64,000 nt of DNA from NCBI GenBank assembly GCA_005884115.1, contig VAXW01000005.1, positions 248,001 to 312,000 of the forward strand, written 5' to 3'. How positions within the stretch are numbered: position 1 is the first letter of the stretch; every line of letters starts with the position of its first letter. Position numbers and translations under genes: made by a program. The notes below the pieces were generated by a model. That model saw only the letters and a program-made list of their open reading frames with translations. It ran no database searches and had not been told where the DNA came from. This DNA is from Actinomycetota bacterium. Lineage in GTDB: Bacteria > Actinomycetota > Thermoleophilia > Solirubrobacterales > Solirubrobacteraceae. Below, piece by piece: positions 51,553-60,170 of the stretch.

Positions 51553-52647
51553 CTAGCGCGTCGAGGCCACCTGTTCGAGTGCCGCAAAGAGCCGTGGGGC
51601 GAGGACCTCCGGCGAGAAGCGCTCCCGCGCGAAGCGCCGCCCTGCCTCGCCGGTCTTGCGGGCGAGCTCGCGGTCGCGCAGGTAGGGCGCGATCGCCGCC
51701 GCCAGGGCAGGCGGATCGGCCGGATTGGCGAGCGTTCCCGTGACGCCGTCTCGAAGCCCCTCGCGTGTCCCTCCGCCGCTGGTAGCCACGACGGGAAGAC
51801 CGGCCCAGCTCGCCTCGAGCATCGCACCGCTAAGCCCCTCCATTCCGAACCCCCGCTCGTCGCGAAAGGTAGCGTTGACGAACACCGTCAGGCGCGCGAG
51901 CACCGTGCTGACGTCGGCAACAAAGTCCAGGAGCTCGAGCCGGTTGCCGATACCGAGGCCGCCCGCGAGCTCGCGCAGCTCCTGCGGGTAACCGGGGTCA
52001 TCCAGCGTGGGGGCACCGGCGAGCACGATTCGCAGGTCTGGGAACTCCTCAGAGAGCAGGGCGGCCGCCTCCACGATGTGCCGCTGGCCCTTGATCGGAC
52101 TCAGGGTCGCGAGCGTCCCGATCGCGAGACGCTCGCTCGGGGCTATGTGCAGCTCAGGTGGAAGCCGTACGGGGGGTCCGATCACCGCGAGCAGCCTGTG
52201 ACGGCGCAGCGATCTGAGCGCCTCCGCGACGCTCTCACTGACGCTCACGACGCCGTTCACGGCCGCCGCCAGTGGGTAGGTCAGGATGGCATCGAGCGAG
52301 AAGTCGACCTTGTGCCAGACGATCGGCACGCGCGCGATGCGACTCGCTGGCGCCGCCATGTACGCGGCCTTCAGGCCCGTGGCCCACACGACATCGGGTC
52401 GCTCGCGCTCGAGCAGGCGCAGCAGCGATCGCGTAAAGCGAACCGACTGCGCGGGTGTCGGGCGCCCGTCGTAGCCGTGCGCGGCGCAGCTCGGCACCCC
52501 CCGCTGGCTGAGGTGGGCTCTCAGCGGCCCGTCCTCGATCAGCAGGGCCGACGCCTGGACACCGGGCGGCCGATGGTCCAGAAACACGCCGAGCGAGAGC
52601 TCGGCGCCCCCTAATACACCGTATGAGGAGACGGCCAAGACCTTCAT
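51553..52647 (-). CDS. Glycosyltransferase family 4 (GT-B fold)
   Basis: A 364-residue transferase: MKVLAVSSYGVLGGAELSLG, VVWATGLKAAYMAAPASRIA, VPIVWHKVDFSLDAILTYPL, LAIGTLATLSPIKGQRHIVE, LRIVLAGAPTLDDPGYPQEL and GFGMEGLSGAMLEASWAGLP in the nucleotide-binding C-domain. ATG 52647 follows TAGGGT by 9 bases on the minus strand. It converges with the aminotransferase gene over a 121-bp gap that has a 10-bp inverted repeat (CGACGGCAAG at 51434, CTTGCCGTCG at 51539). Confidence 0.88.
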   Translation of the reverse strand: MKVLAVSSYGVLGGAELSLGVFLDHRPPGVQASALLIEDGPLRAHLSQRGVPSCAAHGYDGRPTPAQSVRFTRSLLRLLERERPDVVWATGLKAAYMAAPASRIARVPIVWHKVDFSLDAILTYPLAAAVNGVVSVSESVAEALRSLRRHRLLAVIGPPVRLPPELHIAPSERLAIGTLATLSPIKGQRHIVEAAALLSEEFPDLRIVLAGAPTLDDPGYPQELRELAGGLGIGNRLELLDFVADVSTVLARLTVFVNATFRDERGFGMEGLSGAMLEASWAGLPVVATSGGGTREGLRDGVTGTLANPADPPALAAAIAPYLRDRELARKTGEAGRRFARERFSPEVLAPRLFAALEQVASTR

Positions 52648-52656
52648 CGACCGCTC

Positions 52657-52662
52657 ACCCTA
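52657..52662 (-). promoter_or_regulatory. -10 hexamer TAGGGT, leaderless start
   Basis: On the minus strand TAGGGT ends 9 bases before ATG 52647; no ribosome-binding site. Confidence 0.35.
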
Positions 52663-52715
52663 GCGGGAGCTACGTCCTGCGAATCTGGCAACCAGCAGTA
52701 GCCGTTCGCAAGGGG

Positions 52716-54122
52716 TTACTCGTCAGCCTGAACCCGCGCCGGCCCGCGGGCAGCGCCTCGCGCGGCGGCGCGGCGCAGACGGTCTAGCAGCAGCAGCGCC
52801 AGCATCTTTACCGCGGGACGGGGATCCTTCCAGGACAGCCACGCTGTCTCCTGAACGTGACGGAAGGAGCGCGCCCACTCGCCGAGAGTGATGTCGCCGC
52901 GCCGCAGGTAGACCAGAGAGGACCTTAGGTCGCGCGGCTCAACGAGCCAGCGACGACCGTCCTGCGTGTGCGCCTCGGGAACGGGACGGCCGGTGAAATC
53001 GAAGTACATCGCTCGTAGCACATCCATCCCGCTCGCGTCGACGAACAAGCGGAACGTCGTTCCGATCCTGGGGTTAACGTCGAGCAGCTTGTACTGGCCG
53101 TCACGCGCGTCGAAGCGATAGCCGATGTCGAGGATCCCGCGGTATCCAAGCGCCTTCGCGAGGCGCTTCGTGTGCTGCTCGACCGTCGCGTTGGTCACGC
53201 ACACGCCGAGCGTTGTCATGCCCGTGTACGGCGGCGACTGACGAAGCTTGCGGCCCGTGAACCCAACCTTGCACTCGGAGTCCGCATCGAAGTAACCGTT
53301 GAACATCCAGATCGTGTCCGGCCGGCCGGGCACGTATTCCTGCAGCATCACGTTCGGTTCCAGCGGCGACTCCATCGCTTCGTAGGCCGTGAGCAGCTCG
53401 CGCGGGTTGGCGGCAATCAGGACGCTCGGTGGACGCTCCCGTACAGCGGCGCCCTCGGCTCTGTTGCCCGCGCCCGACTGCTGTGCCCGAGCGGGCTGCG
53501 AGCCGTCGATGCGCTTTGCCACGACCGGAAAGGTCATCTGCTCAGCGCACGAGAGCACCTCCTCCTCGGAGCTCGGGAACATCGACAGCGGCGTGGGGAT
53601 GGCGTGCTCGCGGCAGAGCTCGTGCATGGCGCGCTTGCTCGCGAGCGTTCGCGCGAGTCCCTCCGGCTGGCGCGGAAACAGGAAGGAAGCATCCGCGAGC
53701 GCGTCTGCGTGATCGCCGATGAACATCGCGCTAGCGTCGTCGACCGCGACGAGCACGCTTGGCCCGTGCTCCTCAGTGAACGCACGAAGGCGCGCGAGCG
53801 TGTCCTCGGTATTTTTGTCCGGGGGCAGCCGCACTCCCCGCCGGCAATAGCGCGACAGGCATCCTCGCGTCCTGCGCCCGGGGTGCGCATCGTAGACATC
53901 TACGCCGAGCCTCCCGGCGCTGCGCGCGATGCCGAGCGCTCCGTGATGCAACGCGAGCTCGACGAAGCCGAGCAGAAGTATCGGCCTGGCCTTGCGTGGC
54001 TCCTCCGTCGGGGCGTAGCTCGGCTGATGTGCCCGATCTTGCGGGCGGCCGCCACGGCTAGGCTGCGCGGCGTAAGCACCAGGGGCGTGCTCTGACCAAA
54101 CAGATAAATCGCGTGCGTTCAT
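52716..54122 (-). CDS. ATP-grasp carboxylate ligase (D-aspartate ligase-like)
   Basis: A 468-residue ATP-grasp enzyme. After a disordered ~45 residues it has ARPILLLGFVELALHHGALG, TLASKRAMHELCREHAIPTP (central-domain Lys and start), FPVVAKRIDGSQPARAQQSG (ATP-binding Lys), NVMLQEYVPGRPDTIWMFNG and QYKLLDVNPRIGTTFRLFVD, the metal-binding Asp/Asn of ATP-grasp ligases. Family members join carboxylates to amines. In a polysaccharide locus it could attach an amino acid to an amino sugar or uronate (inference). ATG 54122 was preferred to the in-frame start at 54164. It lies 68 bp upstream of the transferase on the same strand. Confidence 0.83.
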   Translation of the reverse strand: MNARDLSVWSEHAPGAYAAQPSRGGRPQDRAHQPSYAPTEEPRKARPILLLGFVELALHHGALGIARSAGRLGVDVYDAHPGRRTRGCLSRYCRRGVRLPPDKNTEDTLARLRAFTEEHGPSVLVAVDDASAMFIGDHADALADASFLFPRQPEGLARTLASKRAMHELCREHAIPTPLSMFPSSEEEVLSCAEQMTFPVVAKRIDGSQPARAQQSGAGNRAEGAAVRERPPSVLIAANPRELLTAYEAMESPLEPNVMLQEYVPGRPDTIWMFNGYFDADSECKVGFTGRKLRQSPPYTGMTTLGVCVTNATVEQHTKRLAKALGYRGILDIGYRFDARDGQYKLLDVNPRIGTTFRLFVDASGMDVLRAMYFDFTGRPVPEAHTQDGRRWLVEPRDLRSSLVYLRRGDITLGEWARSFRHVQETAWLSWKDPRPAVKMLALLLLDRLRRAAARGAARGPARVQADE

Positions 54123-54255
54123 CGGCGTATCCCGGCGACAGTGTCCGTGAGGCGGTAAGGCCACACCCCGCCCTCCCGGATCTGCCTACGGCGGCTTGTA
54201 TCTGATCGGTCGGCCGGACTCAGCACAGCGGGCCCGCGTCGTACTAGCTGGCGAA

Positions 54256-57200
54256 CTAACCCGGGGTGTACGTCGCGTACAGCGAGGTCTGCTCGGCATC
54301 GGTCTTAAAGGAGCCGAACGTGCTCGTGGGCCCGGAGCTGAAGGAGTTGTTGTTGTAGTCGCGCGAGGCGGCGACGGTGTCGTAGCGGAACCCGGCCACA
54401 CCGGCGTTCTGACCCGTGATCACACCGATCCAGTAGGAGCCCGCGGGGAGATTCACCGACGAGGCGAACGGCAGGTCGTACCAGCCGGTGGCGCTCGAGC
54501 TGGTGAAGGTGATCGGCTGGCTCACGCCCAGCAGCGCGTTCGGCGAGCCCGCGGAGTCCGAGTAGATCAGCCCCTCGAGCACCTGCTGCCCCGAGACCCC
54601 CCCGGGCCTCAGATAGATGCTGAGCTTGGTCACCGACCCCTGCGTGGGCAGTTCATAGCGGTTGACGCGCTTGCGTTCAGCCAGGAACCTGTCCGGGGAG
54701 GACCCCACGGTCGTCTTGCCGAACGTCGCGTTGGGCGCCTGCACGACGGCAGTGGCGCTCGAGGTCGCGGGGCTGCCCGCGCCGCCTTCATTACTCGCCG
54801 TCTCCTGGACCGCGAGCGTGTGGCCTACGTCAGCCGCGACCGGTGAGTAGCTCTGGGCGGTGGCCCCGGAGATGGGCAGACAGCTCGTGCCAAAGGCATC
54901 GCACTGCAGCCACTGGTAGGCATAGCTCGTCGGGCTGTTCGTCCACGTGCCATGGGCCTCCGTTAGCGTTTGACCCTCCTGGGCGGTGCCACTGATCGTT
55001 GGCGGTGAGGTGTTGGTCGGTGGCAACGGCAGCACAGAAGCGGTGGGGCTCGACGTCGCTGGGCTACTAGAGCCCCATGTGTTGGTCGCTACTTCCTGCA
55101 CCTCGATCGTATGGCCCACGTCAGAGCTCGTGAGCAGATACGTTTGTGCGGTGGCGCCGGATATCGCGGTGCAGCTGCCGCCCGAGCTGTCGCACTGCAG
55201 CCACTGGTAGGAGAAGCTGGTCGGTTCGTTGTCCCACGACCCGCTGTGCTCGGTCAGCGTCTGGCCCTGCTGGGTCGTTCCCGTTATCGTCGGGGCTGCC
55301 GTGCTCGCAGGGACTGGCCCGCCCAGGAGCACGACGCTCGTCGGTTCTGAGGTGGCCGGATCGCCGGAGCCGCCGGCGTTGCTCGCCGTCTCCTGGACTC
55401 TCAGCGTGTGGCCCACATCGTTGAATTCCGGCACGTACGTCTGCGCCGTGGCGCCCGATATCGGCAGACAGCCCAATCCGAGGATGTCGCATTGCAGCCA
55501 CTGATAGGCGTAGCTTGTGGGTTCGTTCGTCCAGGACCCATGCTGCTCGGTGAGGGTGCGGCCCTGCTGAGGGGTCCCGGTGATCGTCGGCGGCGAAGTG
55601 TTGGAGGGGGGCTGCGGCGCGACCGCCGCGGTGGCGGCCGACGTGGACGGGCCGCTCGTCCCGCTCGCGTTGCTGGCGGTCTCTTGCACCTTGAGCGTAT
55701 GGCCGACGTCAGCGGCAGCGAGCACGTAGGTCTGAGCCGTTGCGCCGAAGATCGCCGCGCAGCCCGAGCCGTTGCTTTCGCAGCGCAGCCACTGGTAGGC
55801 ATAGCTCGTGGGTTCGTTGGTCCACGTGCCGTGGACCTCGGTGAGCGTCTGGCCCTGCTGCGCGGTGCCGGTGATCGTGGGCGGCGAGGTATTCACGGGC
55901 GGCGAGGGGAGCACGACCGCTGTCGCCGACGAGGTGGCGGGGCTGCTGGAGCCGCCTGAGTTGCTGGCGGTCTCCTGCACCTTGAGCGTATGGCCGACGT
56001 CGGCGGCGGCGAGCACGTAGGTCTGAGCCGTGGCGCCGGAGATCGCCGCGCAGCCCGAGCCGTTGCTTTCGCAGCGCAGCCACTGGTAGGCATAGCTGGT
56101 GGGGCTGTTGGTCCACGTGCCGTGGACCTCGGTGAGCGTCTGGCCCTGCTGCGGGGTGCCGGTGATCGTGGGTGGCGAGGTGTTCACGGGCGGCGTCGTG
56201 TAGGCGGCGAACAGTGAGGTCTGCTCGCTGTCGGTGCTGAACGAGCCGAACGGGTTGCTGGGCCCGGAGGCGTAGCTGTTGGCGTTGTAATCGCGGGCTC
56301 CGCTGACGCTGTCGTAGCGGAATCCGGCTACCCCGAGGGTGGCACCGGTGATGATCCCGATCCAGTAATTGCCGGCGGTGAGTTTTAGAGGCGTGGAGAA
56401 AGGAAGGTCATACCAGCCGGCCACGCTGGTGCTCGTGAAGGCCAGCTGTTCGGAGACGCCGAGCAGGGCTTCCGGTTTGCCACTGGCGTCGGAGTAGACG
56501 ACGCCCTTCATCACCTGCTGCCCCGAGACGCTCGTGGGCGCAAGATAGATGCTCAGCTTGGTGACCGCTCCGGACGTGGGAAGCGAGTAGCGACTCACTC
56601 GCTTGCGTTCGCTCGAGAAGCTGTCCGACGAGGCGCCCACGGTGGTCTTGCCGAAGGTCAGCGGAGCCGGCGCCGACACGCATCCGGGCATCGCCTTGCA
56701 CACGTTCAGGCGCCCGCCCGTGATGACCTTGCCTTCCAGTGAGGGCATCTTGTCGACGTTTTCGAGGATGTCGGACCTCAGCGATGTGGTCGAGAGGGAG
56801 GGCGAGGCGGACAGGATCAGGGCGGCAGCGCCGGCGACCTGCGGTGATGCCATCGAACCGCCGGTGAGGTAGCCGTACCTGCCTCCTCGAAGCGTGGAGT
56901 AGATGCTGACACCGGGCGCGCCGAGCTGCACCGTGTGGGGTCCATAGTTGGCCCAGCTAGGCAGCTGATCGTTGTTGTTGGTCGCGGTCACGCAAATCTC
57001 GTTCGCGCGCTCGTAGCTGCACGGGTAGCGCTGCACGGACACTTCGTCGTTGTTGTTGCCGGTGTTCCCGGCCGCGGTCACAAACAGAATGTTGTTGGCG
57101 CCGAGGGTGTCGATCTCGTTGGAGAGTGCTTCAGAGCGGGCGGTCCCGAAGAAGGTGTCCGAATCATTGACCACGCGTACGTTCACGCCGGCCTGCTTGG

Positions 57201-58230
57201 CGGCGACCAGCCACTGCAGGGCTTCGACAAGCGCGCTCGTTTCGCCGCTGCTGGCGTTCTGCATCCACTTGACGGGGAGGATGCTCGTCTGCCAGTTGAT
57301 GCCGGCGATGCCGGTGGCGTTGTTGCCCACGGCGCCCAGGATTCCGCCGACGTGCGTGCCGTGACCACCGAAGGTGGCGTCTTGGTCGAGCGGATCGCAC
57401 GTCTTGCCCACCACGTTGTAGCCGTGGGTGCCGGCCGCGCAGCCATTGATGCCACCAGGGTTGGACCAGATGTTTCCTGCGAGGTCGGGGTGGGCGTAAT
57501 CGACGCCCGTGTCGACCTCCCCGATCACGACCGTGCGGCTGCCAGTGGTGATGCCCCACGCCTGCAGAGCGCGGTCGTCGGCTCCAGCCGTTCCTTTGGC
57601 CGAGGGGCCGAGCACCTCTTCCTGGTTCTGTGTGGGGATGCTCTGGCCGGTGTTGTTGTCAGCCCACTGCAACGGGAACGAGGGGTCGTTCGGCGTCGCG
57701 TCTGCGTGCTGCAGATAATCGGGCTCCGCGTAGGCGACCGCTGGGTTGGCCAGCAGCCTGCGTACGACCGAGAGCTCCTGTGAATCGGGTACCCGCAGCT
57801 TGAGAGGGGCGAGGAACTCACGGCCGCTGGTGGGTCCCTTCTTGACGGGCCTGATTGGCGGCCCGAGCTGCCTGGCCCCTTCGCCGCCCGCCGCCCGCTC
57901 GATCGCGTAGCGCTGCCCGGCCGAGACGCCCGAATGGAAGCCGAGCAACACTGCACCCAACCTGTACGGACCGCGCGCCGAGAACCCGACACGTTCGGAG
58001 GCAGCGAGTCCTTCGGAGGAAGCGCGCGCGGGCGCCGAGGGACCTGGCCCGAGCGCGTAGCTAGGTGCGCGCGTTGCGCGCCGGGCGTTCACGGCGCGCC
58101 CGAGCTGGCCACCGTGTGCGAACGGGACCCCGACCGCAAGCGCGGCCACGATCGCGACAGCGATTACCGGCCCTCGTCTTGGGTCGCGCCGCCGTCGGGG
58201 ATCGCGCCGCCCCTCACTGCCTCCATGCAC
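54256..58230 (-). CDS. Giant secreted S8 subtilase with five Ig-like repeats
   Basis: A 1324-residue secreted protease. A basic start and hydrophobic helix (PVIAVAIVAALAVGVPFAHG) form the signal; a propeptide-like region follows. The S8 domain has Asp240 in VIGEVDTGVDYAHPDL, His290 in FGGHGTHVGGILGA, Asn in FVTAAGNTGNNNDE, and Ser459 in YLTGGSMASPQVAGAA. Then a ~155-residue beta domain (TFGKTTVGASSDSFSSERKR), five ~97-residue repeats (PPTITGTPQQGQTLTE, SYAYQWLRCESNGSGCAAIS, TAQTYVLAAADVGHTLKVQE) and a second copy of the beta domain. The repeats each carry a Cys pair. It may process surface proteins or stalk the polymer layer. It has a promoter with 17-bp spacing upstream. Confidence 0.92.
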   Translation of the reverse strand: MHGGSEGRRDPRRRRDPRRGPVIAVAIVAALAVGVPFAHGGQLGRAVNARRATRAPSYALGPGPSAPARASSEGLAASERVGFSARGPYRLGAVLLGFHSGVSAGQRYAIERAAGGEGARQLGPPIRPVKKGPTSGREFLAPLKLRVPDSQELSVVRRLLANPAVAYAEPDYLQHADATPNDPSFPLQWADNNTGQSIPTQNQEEVLGPSAKGTAGADDRALQAWGITTGSRTVVIGEVDTGVDYAHPDLAGNIWSNPGGINGCAAGTHGYNVVGKTCDPLDQDATFGGHGTHVGGILGAVGNNATGIAGINWQTSILPVKWMQNASSGETSALVEALQWLVAAKQAGVNVRVVNDSDTFFGTARSEALSNEIDTLGANNILFVTAAGNTGNNNDEVSVQRYPCSYERANEICVTATNNNDQLPSWANYGPHTVQLGAPGVSIYSTLRGGRYGYLTGGSMASPQVAGAAALILSASPSLSTTSLRSDILENVDKMPSLEGKVITGGRLNVCKAMPGCVSAPAPLTFGKTTVGASSDSFSSERKRVSRYSLPTSGAVTKLSIYLAPTSVSGQQVMKGVVYSDASGKPEALLGVSEQLAFTSTSVAGWYDLPFSTPLKLTAGNYWIGIITGATLGVAGFRYDSVSGARDYNANSYASGPSNPFGSFSTDSEQTSLFAAYTTPPVNTSPPTITGTPQQGQTLTEVHGTWTNSPTSYAYQWLRCESNGSGCAAISGATAQTYVLAAADVGHTLKVQETASNSGGSSSPATSSATAVVLPSPPVNTSPPTITGTAQQGQTLTEVHGTWTNEPTSYAYQWLRCESNGSGCAAIFGATAQTYVLAAADVGHTLKVQETASNASGTSGPSTSAATAAVAPQPPSNTSPPTITGTPQQGRTLTEQHGSWTNEPTSYAYQWLQCDILGLGCLPISGATAQTYVPEFNDVGHTLRVQETASNAGGSGDPATSEPTSVVLLGGPVPASTAAPTITGTTQQGQTLTEHSGSWDNEPTSFSYQWLQCDSSGGSCTAISGATAQTYLLTSSDVGHTIEVQEVATNTWGSSSPATSSPTASVLPLPPTNTSPPTISGTAQEGQTLTEAHGTWTNSPTSYAYQWLQCDAFGTSCLPISGATAQSYSPVAADVGHTLAVQETASNEGGAGSPATSSATAVVQAPNATFGKTTVGSSPDRFLAERKRVNRYELPTQGSVTKLSIYLRPGGVSGQQVLEGLIYSDSAGSPNALLGVSQPITFTSSSATGWYDLPFASSVNLPAGSYWIGVITGQNAGVAGFRYDTVAASRDYNNNSFSSGPTSTFGSFKTDAEQTSLYATYTPG
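54740..56196 (-). repeat. Five ~290-bp coding repeats (Ig-like domains) in the subtilase gene
   Basis: Five units of about 97 codons, each with the order TITGT..QGQTLTE, YQWL.C...G..C, GATAQTY, DVGHTL.VQE. Units 1 and 2 are closest at the DNA level, suggesting recent duplication. The array is flanked by two copies of a ~155-residue module (56197-56664 and 54262-54732). Confidence 0.85.
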
Positions 58231-58626
58231 GGTCTCGAGCCTTTCCCCTCTTTATACGGATACGCGCCTCCGGCCACTGCTGCCCCCGACCGCCGCCGGG
58301 ACTCGTCCGCAAGACCGATAGACGGGCTCAGAAGTGTAAAGGCAGGCAGCTCAAATGGCAAAGCTCGATTGAGATTTCGACGATGCTTGGCGGCAAACTG
58401 CGAAGAACCGGATCATCGCGCGGCTGCGCCGCGCAGCCCGGCGAGGCTTGCCAGGCCACATGCCTGGCTCGGTCGGTAGTGTGCCTCCCCTTCGGTTAGC
58501 GAGAGTCGCCCAGGAGCATGCAGCTCACACCCCGCGAGAGATCAATCCACGTCGAGTGCCGCAGGACGAGCGCACCGGTGCAGGCGAGCACCGGATGACG
58601 CCGTAGCGGTACGGCGCCCGCTGAGC
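58231..58626. other. 396-bp divergent gap
   Basis: Between the leftward subtilase and rightward comA. It holds the subtilase promoter (58333-58361) and a leader of about 95 bases for that gene. The half next to comA (58450-58626) shows no recognised promoter, riboswitch or gene. Confidence 0.5.
58333..58361 (-). promoter_or_regulatory. Promoter TTGCCA-17-TACACT of subtilase gene
   Basis: On the minus strand -35 TTGCCA (58361-58356) and -10 TACACT (58338-58333) are 17 bp apart. Transcription would start near 58326, giving a leader of about 95 bases before ATG 58230. Confidence 0.6.
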
Positions 58627-59445
58627 GTGATGGTGCGGTCAGACAGCTCAAGCTGCGAGCGCTACCTCGCGCAGATCGGGGTTCGTGACACGCCCCGCGC
58701 CACGTGTCCATTCGATCCGGGCTACGACCCGGCCACACTCGAAGGTCACATGGAGCAAAGCGGCCACCTGGTGGCCACCGTGAAGATCTCGATGGCGTGC
58801 TGGATGGTCGCGGCGGAAGCGGCCACACGTCAAAAGATCAGCGCCGTCACGCGGCTGGGCATCCCGGCGGTTGCGGGGGGAGGGCCCTTCGAGGTCGCCG
58901 TCGCGCAGCGGGCGCTCCCGGAGTACCTGGACCTATGCGCCGATGTCGGCCTCACGCGGATCGAGTGCGGCGAAGGATTCACCGAACTGACGCTTGCGCC
59001 CGGGGAGGTCGTGCGTCAAGCGGGTGAGCGCGGGCTGGAGGTGGAGTTCGAGCTGGGAGAGAAGCATTCCGGACGCTTCACCGAGGAGCAGACCGAGGAG
59101 CTGATCGCCGTCGGTCACCGCTGGCTTGAGGCTGGAGCGGTCCGCCTGGTTGTCGAGGCTCGCGAGAGCGCGGAGGATGTTGGCCTGTTCTCGGCGCCGG
59201 GAGAGCTCGATCCTCGCCAGGCCGACCGCCTCGCCGACGCCTTCGGGCTTGAGCGGCTGCTGTTCGAGGCGCCCAACAAGGCCAGCCAGTTTGCCCTCAT
59301 CGATCACTTCGGCCCCTCGGTCCAGCTGGGGAACGTGCGGCTCGAGGAGATCCTGCGCGTCGAGATCTACAGACGCGGCCTGCATTCCGACGCGTTTCGC
59401 CGCAATAACCTGCGTCCGCGTCCACCCGCTGGCAAGTCCTCCTGA
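58627..59445 (+). CDS. comA: Phosphosulfolactate synthase
   Basis: A 272-residue TIM-barrel enzyme joining sulfite to phosphoenolpyruvate to give (R)-2-phospho-3-sulfolactate. Motifs: MEQSGHLVATVKISMACWMV (helix with the Lys), QKISAVTRLGIPAVAGGGPF, YLDLCADVGLTRIECGEGF, GLEVEFELGEKHSGRF, and FEAPNKASQFALIDHFGPSV with QLGNVRLEEILRVEIYRRG, all as in the ComA family. GTG 58627 and ATG 58630 are both possible starts. comB follows after 5 bp, forming a two-gene unit. No comC or comDE, needed for coenzyme M, is in the window, so sulfolactate itself may be the product. Confidence 0.9.
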   Translation: MMVRSDSSSCERYLAQIGVRDTPRATCPFDPGYDPATLEGHMEQSGHLVATVKISMACWMVAAEAATRQKISAVTRLGIPAVAGGGPFEVAVAQRALPEYLDLCADVGLTRIECGEGFTELTLAPGEVVRQAGERGLEVEFELGEKHSGRFTEEQTEELIAVGHRWLEAGAVRLVVEARESAEDVGLFSAPGELDPRQADRLADAFGLERLLFEAPNKASQFALIDHFGPSVQLGNVRLEEILRVEIYRRGLHSDAFRRNNLRPRPPAGKSS

Positions 59446-59450
59446 GCTCA

Positions 59451-60170
59451 ATGCCCTCCCTCTCGATCGGCTGCTTTCACGAGCACCTGCCAACGGTCGC
59501 CCCTGAGTGCGCGGTGGTGGCGATCGACGTGATTCGAGCCAGCACGACCGCGGTTACCGCGGTGGCGGCAGGCCAGCGCCTGTATCCGGCCGGCTCGATC
59601 GAGGCCGCGGTGAGGCTTGCGGCGGATCTTGACCGTCCGCTGCTCGCCGGCGAGCTTGGGGGCGTGCAGCCATACGGCTTCGACATGCAGAACAGCCCGG
59701 CCGAGATGGAGGGGCTGCAGGGGTCATACCGCCCGATCATCCTGCTCTCGACCTCGGGTACGCGCCTGATGATGGAGGCGGCGGGCCGGGGCGTATGCCA
59801 CGTCAGTTGCCTGCGCAACGCCGGCGCGGAGGCAAGGCGCCTGGCGCAAGCGGGAACGCACGCGCTGATCCTGGGCGCCGACAGCCGCGGAGATTTCCGC
59901 GAGGAGGACCAGCTCTGCGCAGCGCGGATCGGGCGCGTGCTCGTGGAGTGCGGCTACAGCGTCGCTGACCGGCTGACCGAGGAAGTGCTCGAGCGCTGGG
60001 GCGACGCTCCCGACGACGCGTTCCTGGAGGGACGCAGCGCGCGCTACCTGCGCGAGACCTCCCAAGAGCGCGACCTCGAGTTCGTGCTCGCGCACGTCGA
60101 AGATCTCACGTCGGTGTTCGTAATCGAGGATCGTCAGGTGCGCGAGATCCCCGGGCCATCACCACGCTGA
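59451..60170 (+). CDS. comB: 2-phosphosulfolactate phosphatase
   Basis: A 239-residue enzyme that removes phosphate from 2-phosphosulfolactate. It has the family motifs CAVVAIDVIRASTTAVTAVA, GELGGVQPYGFDMQNSPAEM, ILLSTSGTRLMMEAAGRGV, CHVSCLRNAGAEARRLAQAG and LGADSRGDFREEDQLCAARI. Start ATG 59451, 5 bp after comA. Its 3' end overlaps the convergent phosphatase gene by 12 bp. With ComA it predicts sulfolactate formation from PEP and sulfite. Confidence 0.92.
   Translation: MPSLSIGCFHEHLPTVAPECAVVAIDVIRASTTAVTAVAAGQRLYPAGSIEAAVRLAADLDRPLLAGELGGVQPYGFDMQNSPAEMEGLQGSYRPIILLSTSGTRLMMEAAGRGVCHVSCLRNAGAEARRLAQAGTHALILGADSRGDFREEDQLCAARIGRVLVECGYSVADRLTEEVLERWGDAPDDAFLEGRSARYLRETSQERDLEFVLAHVEDLTSVFVIEDRQVREIPGPSPR

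Noticed and set aside
51277-52614. 445-codon plus-strand frame opposite the glycosyltransferase at 51553
   Set aside because: Composition is antisense-like; the minus strand has complete GT4 motifs.
58231-58326. Cyclic di-GMP riboswitch in the subtilase leader
   Set aside because: A GCCGGAGGCGCG string suggested it, but the conserved core of the GEMM class is absent.
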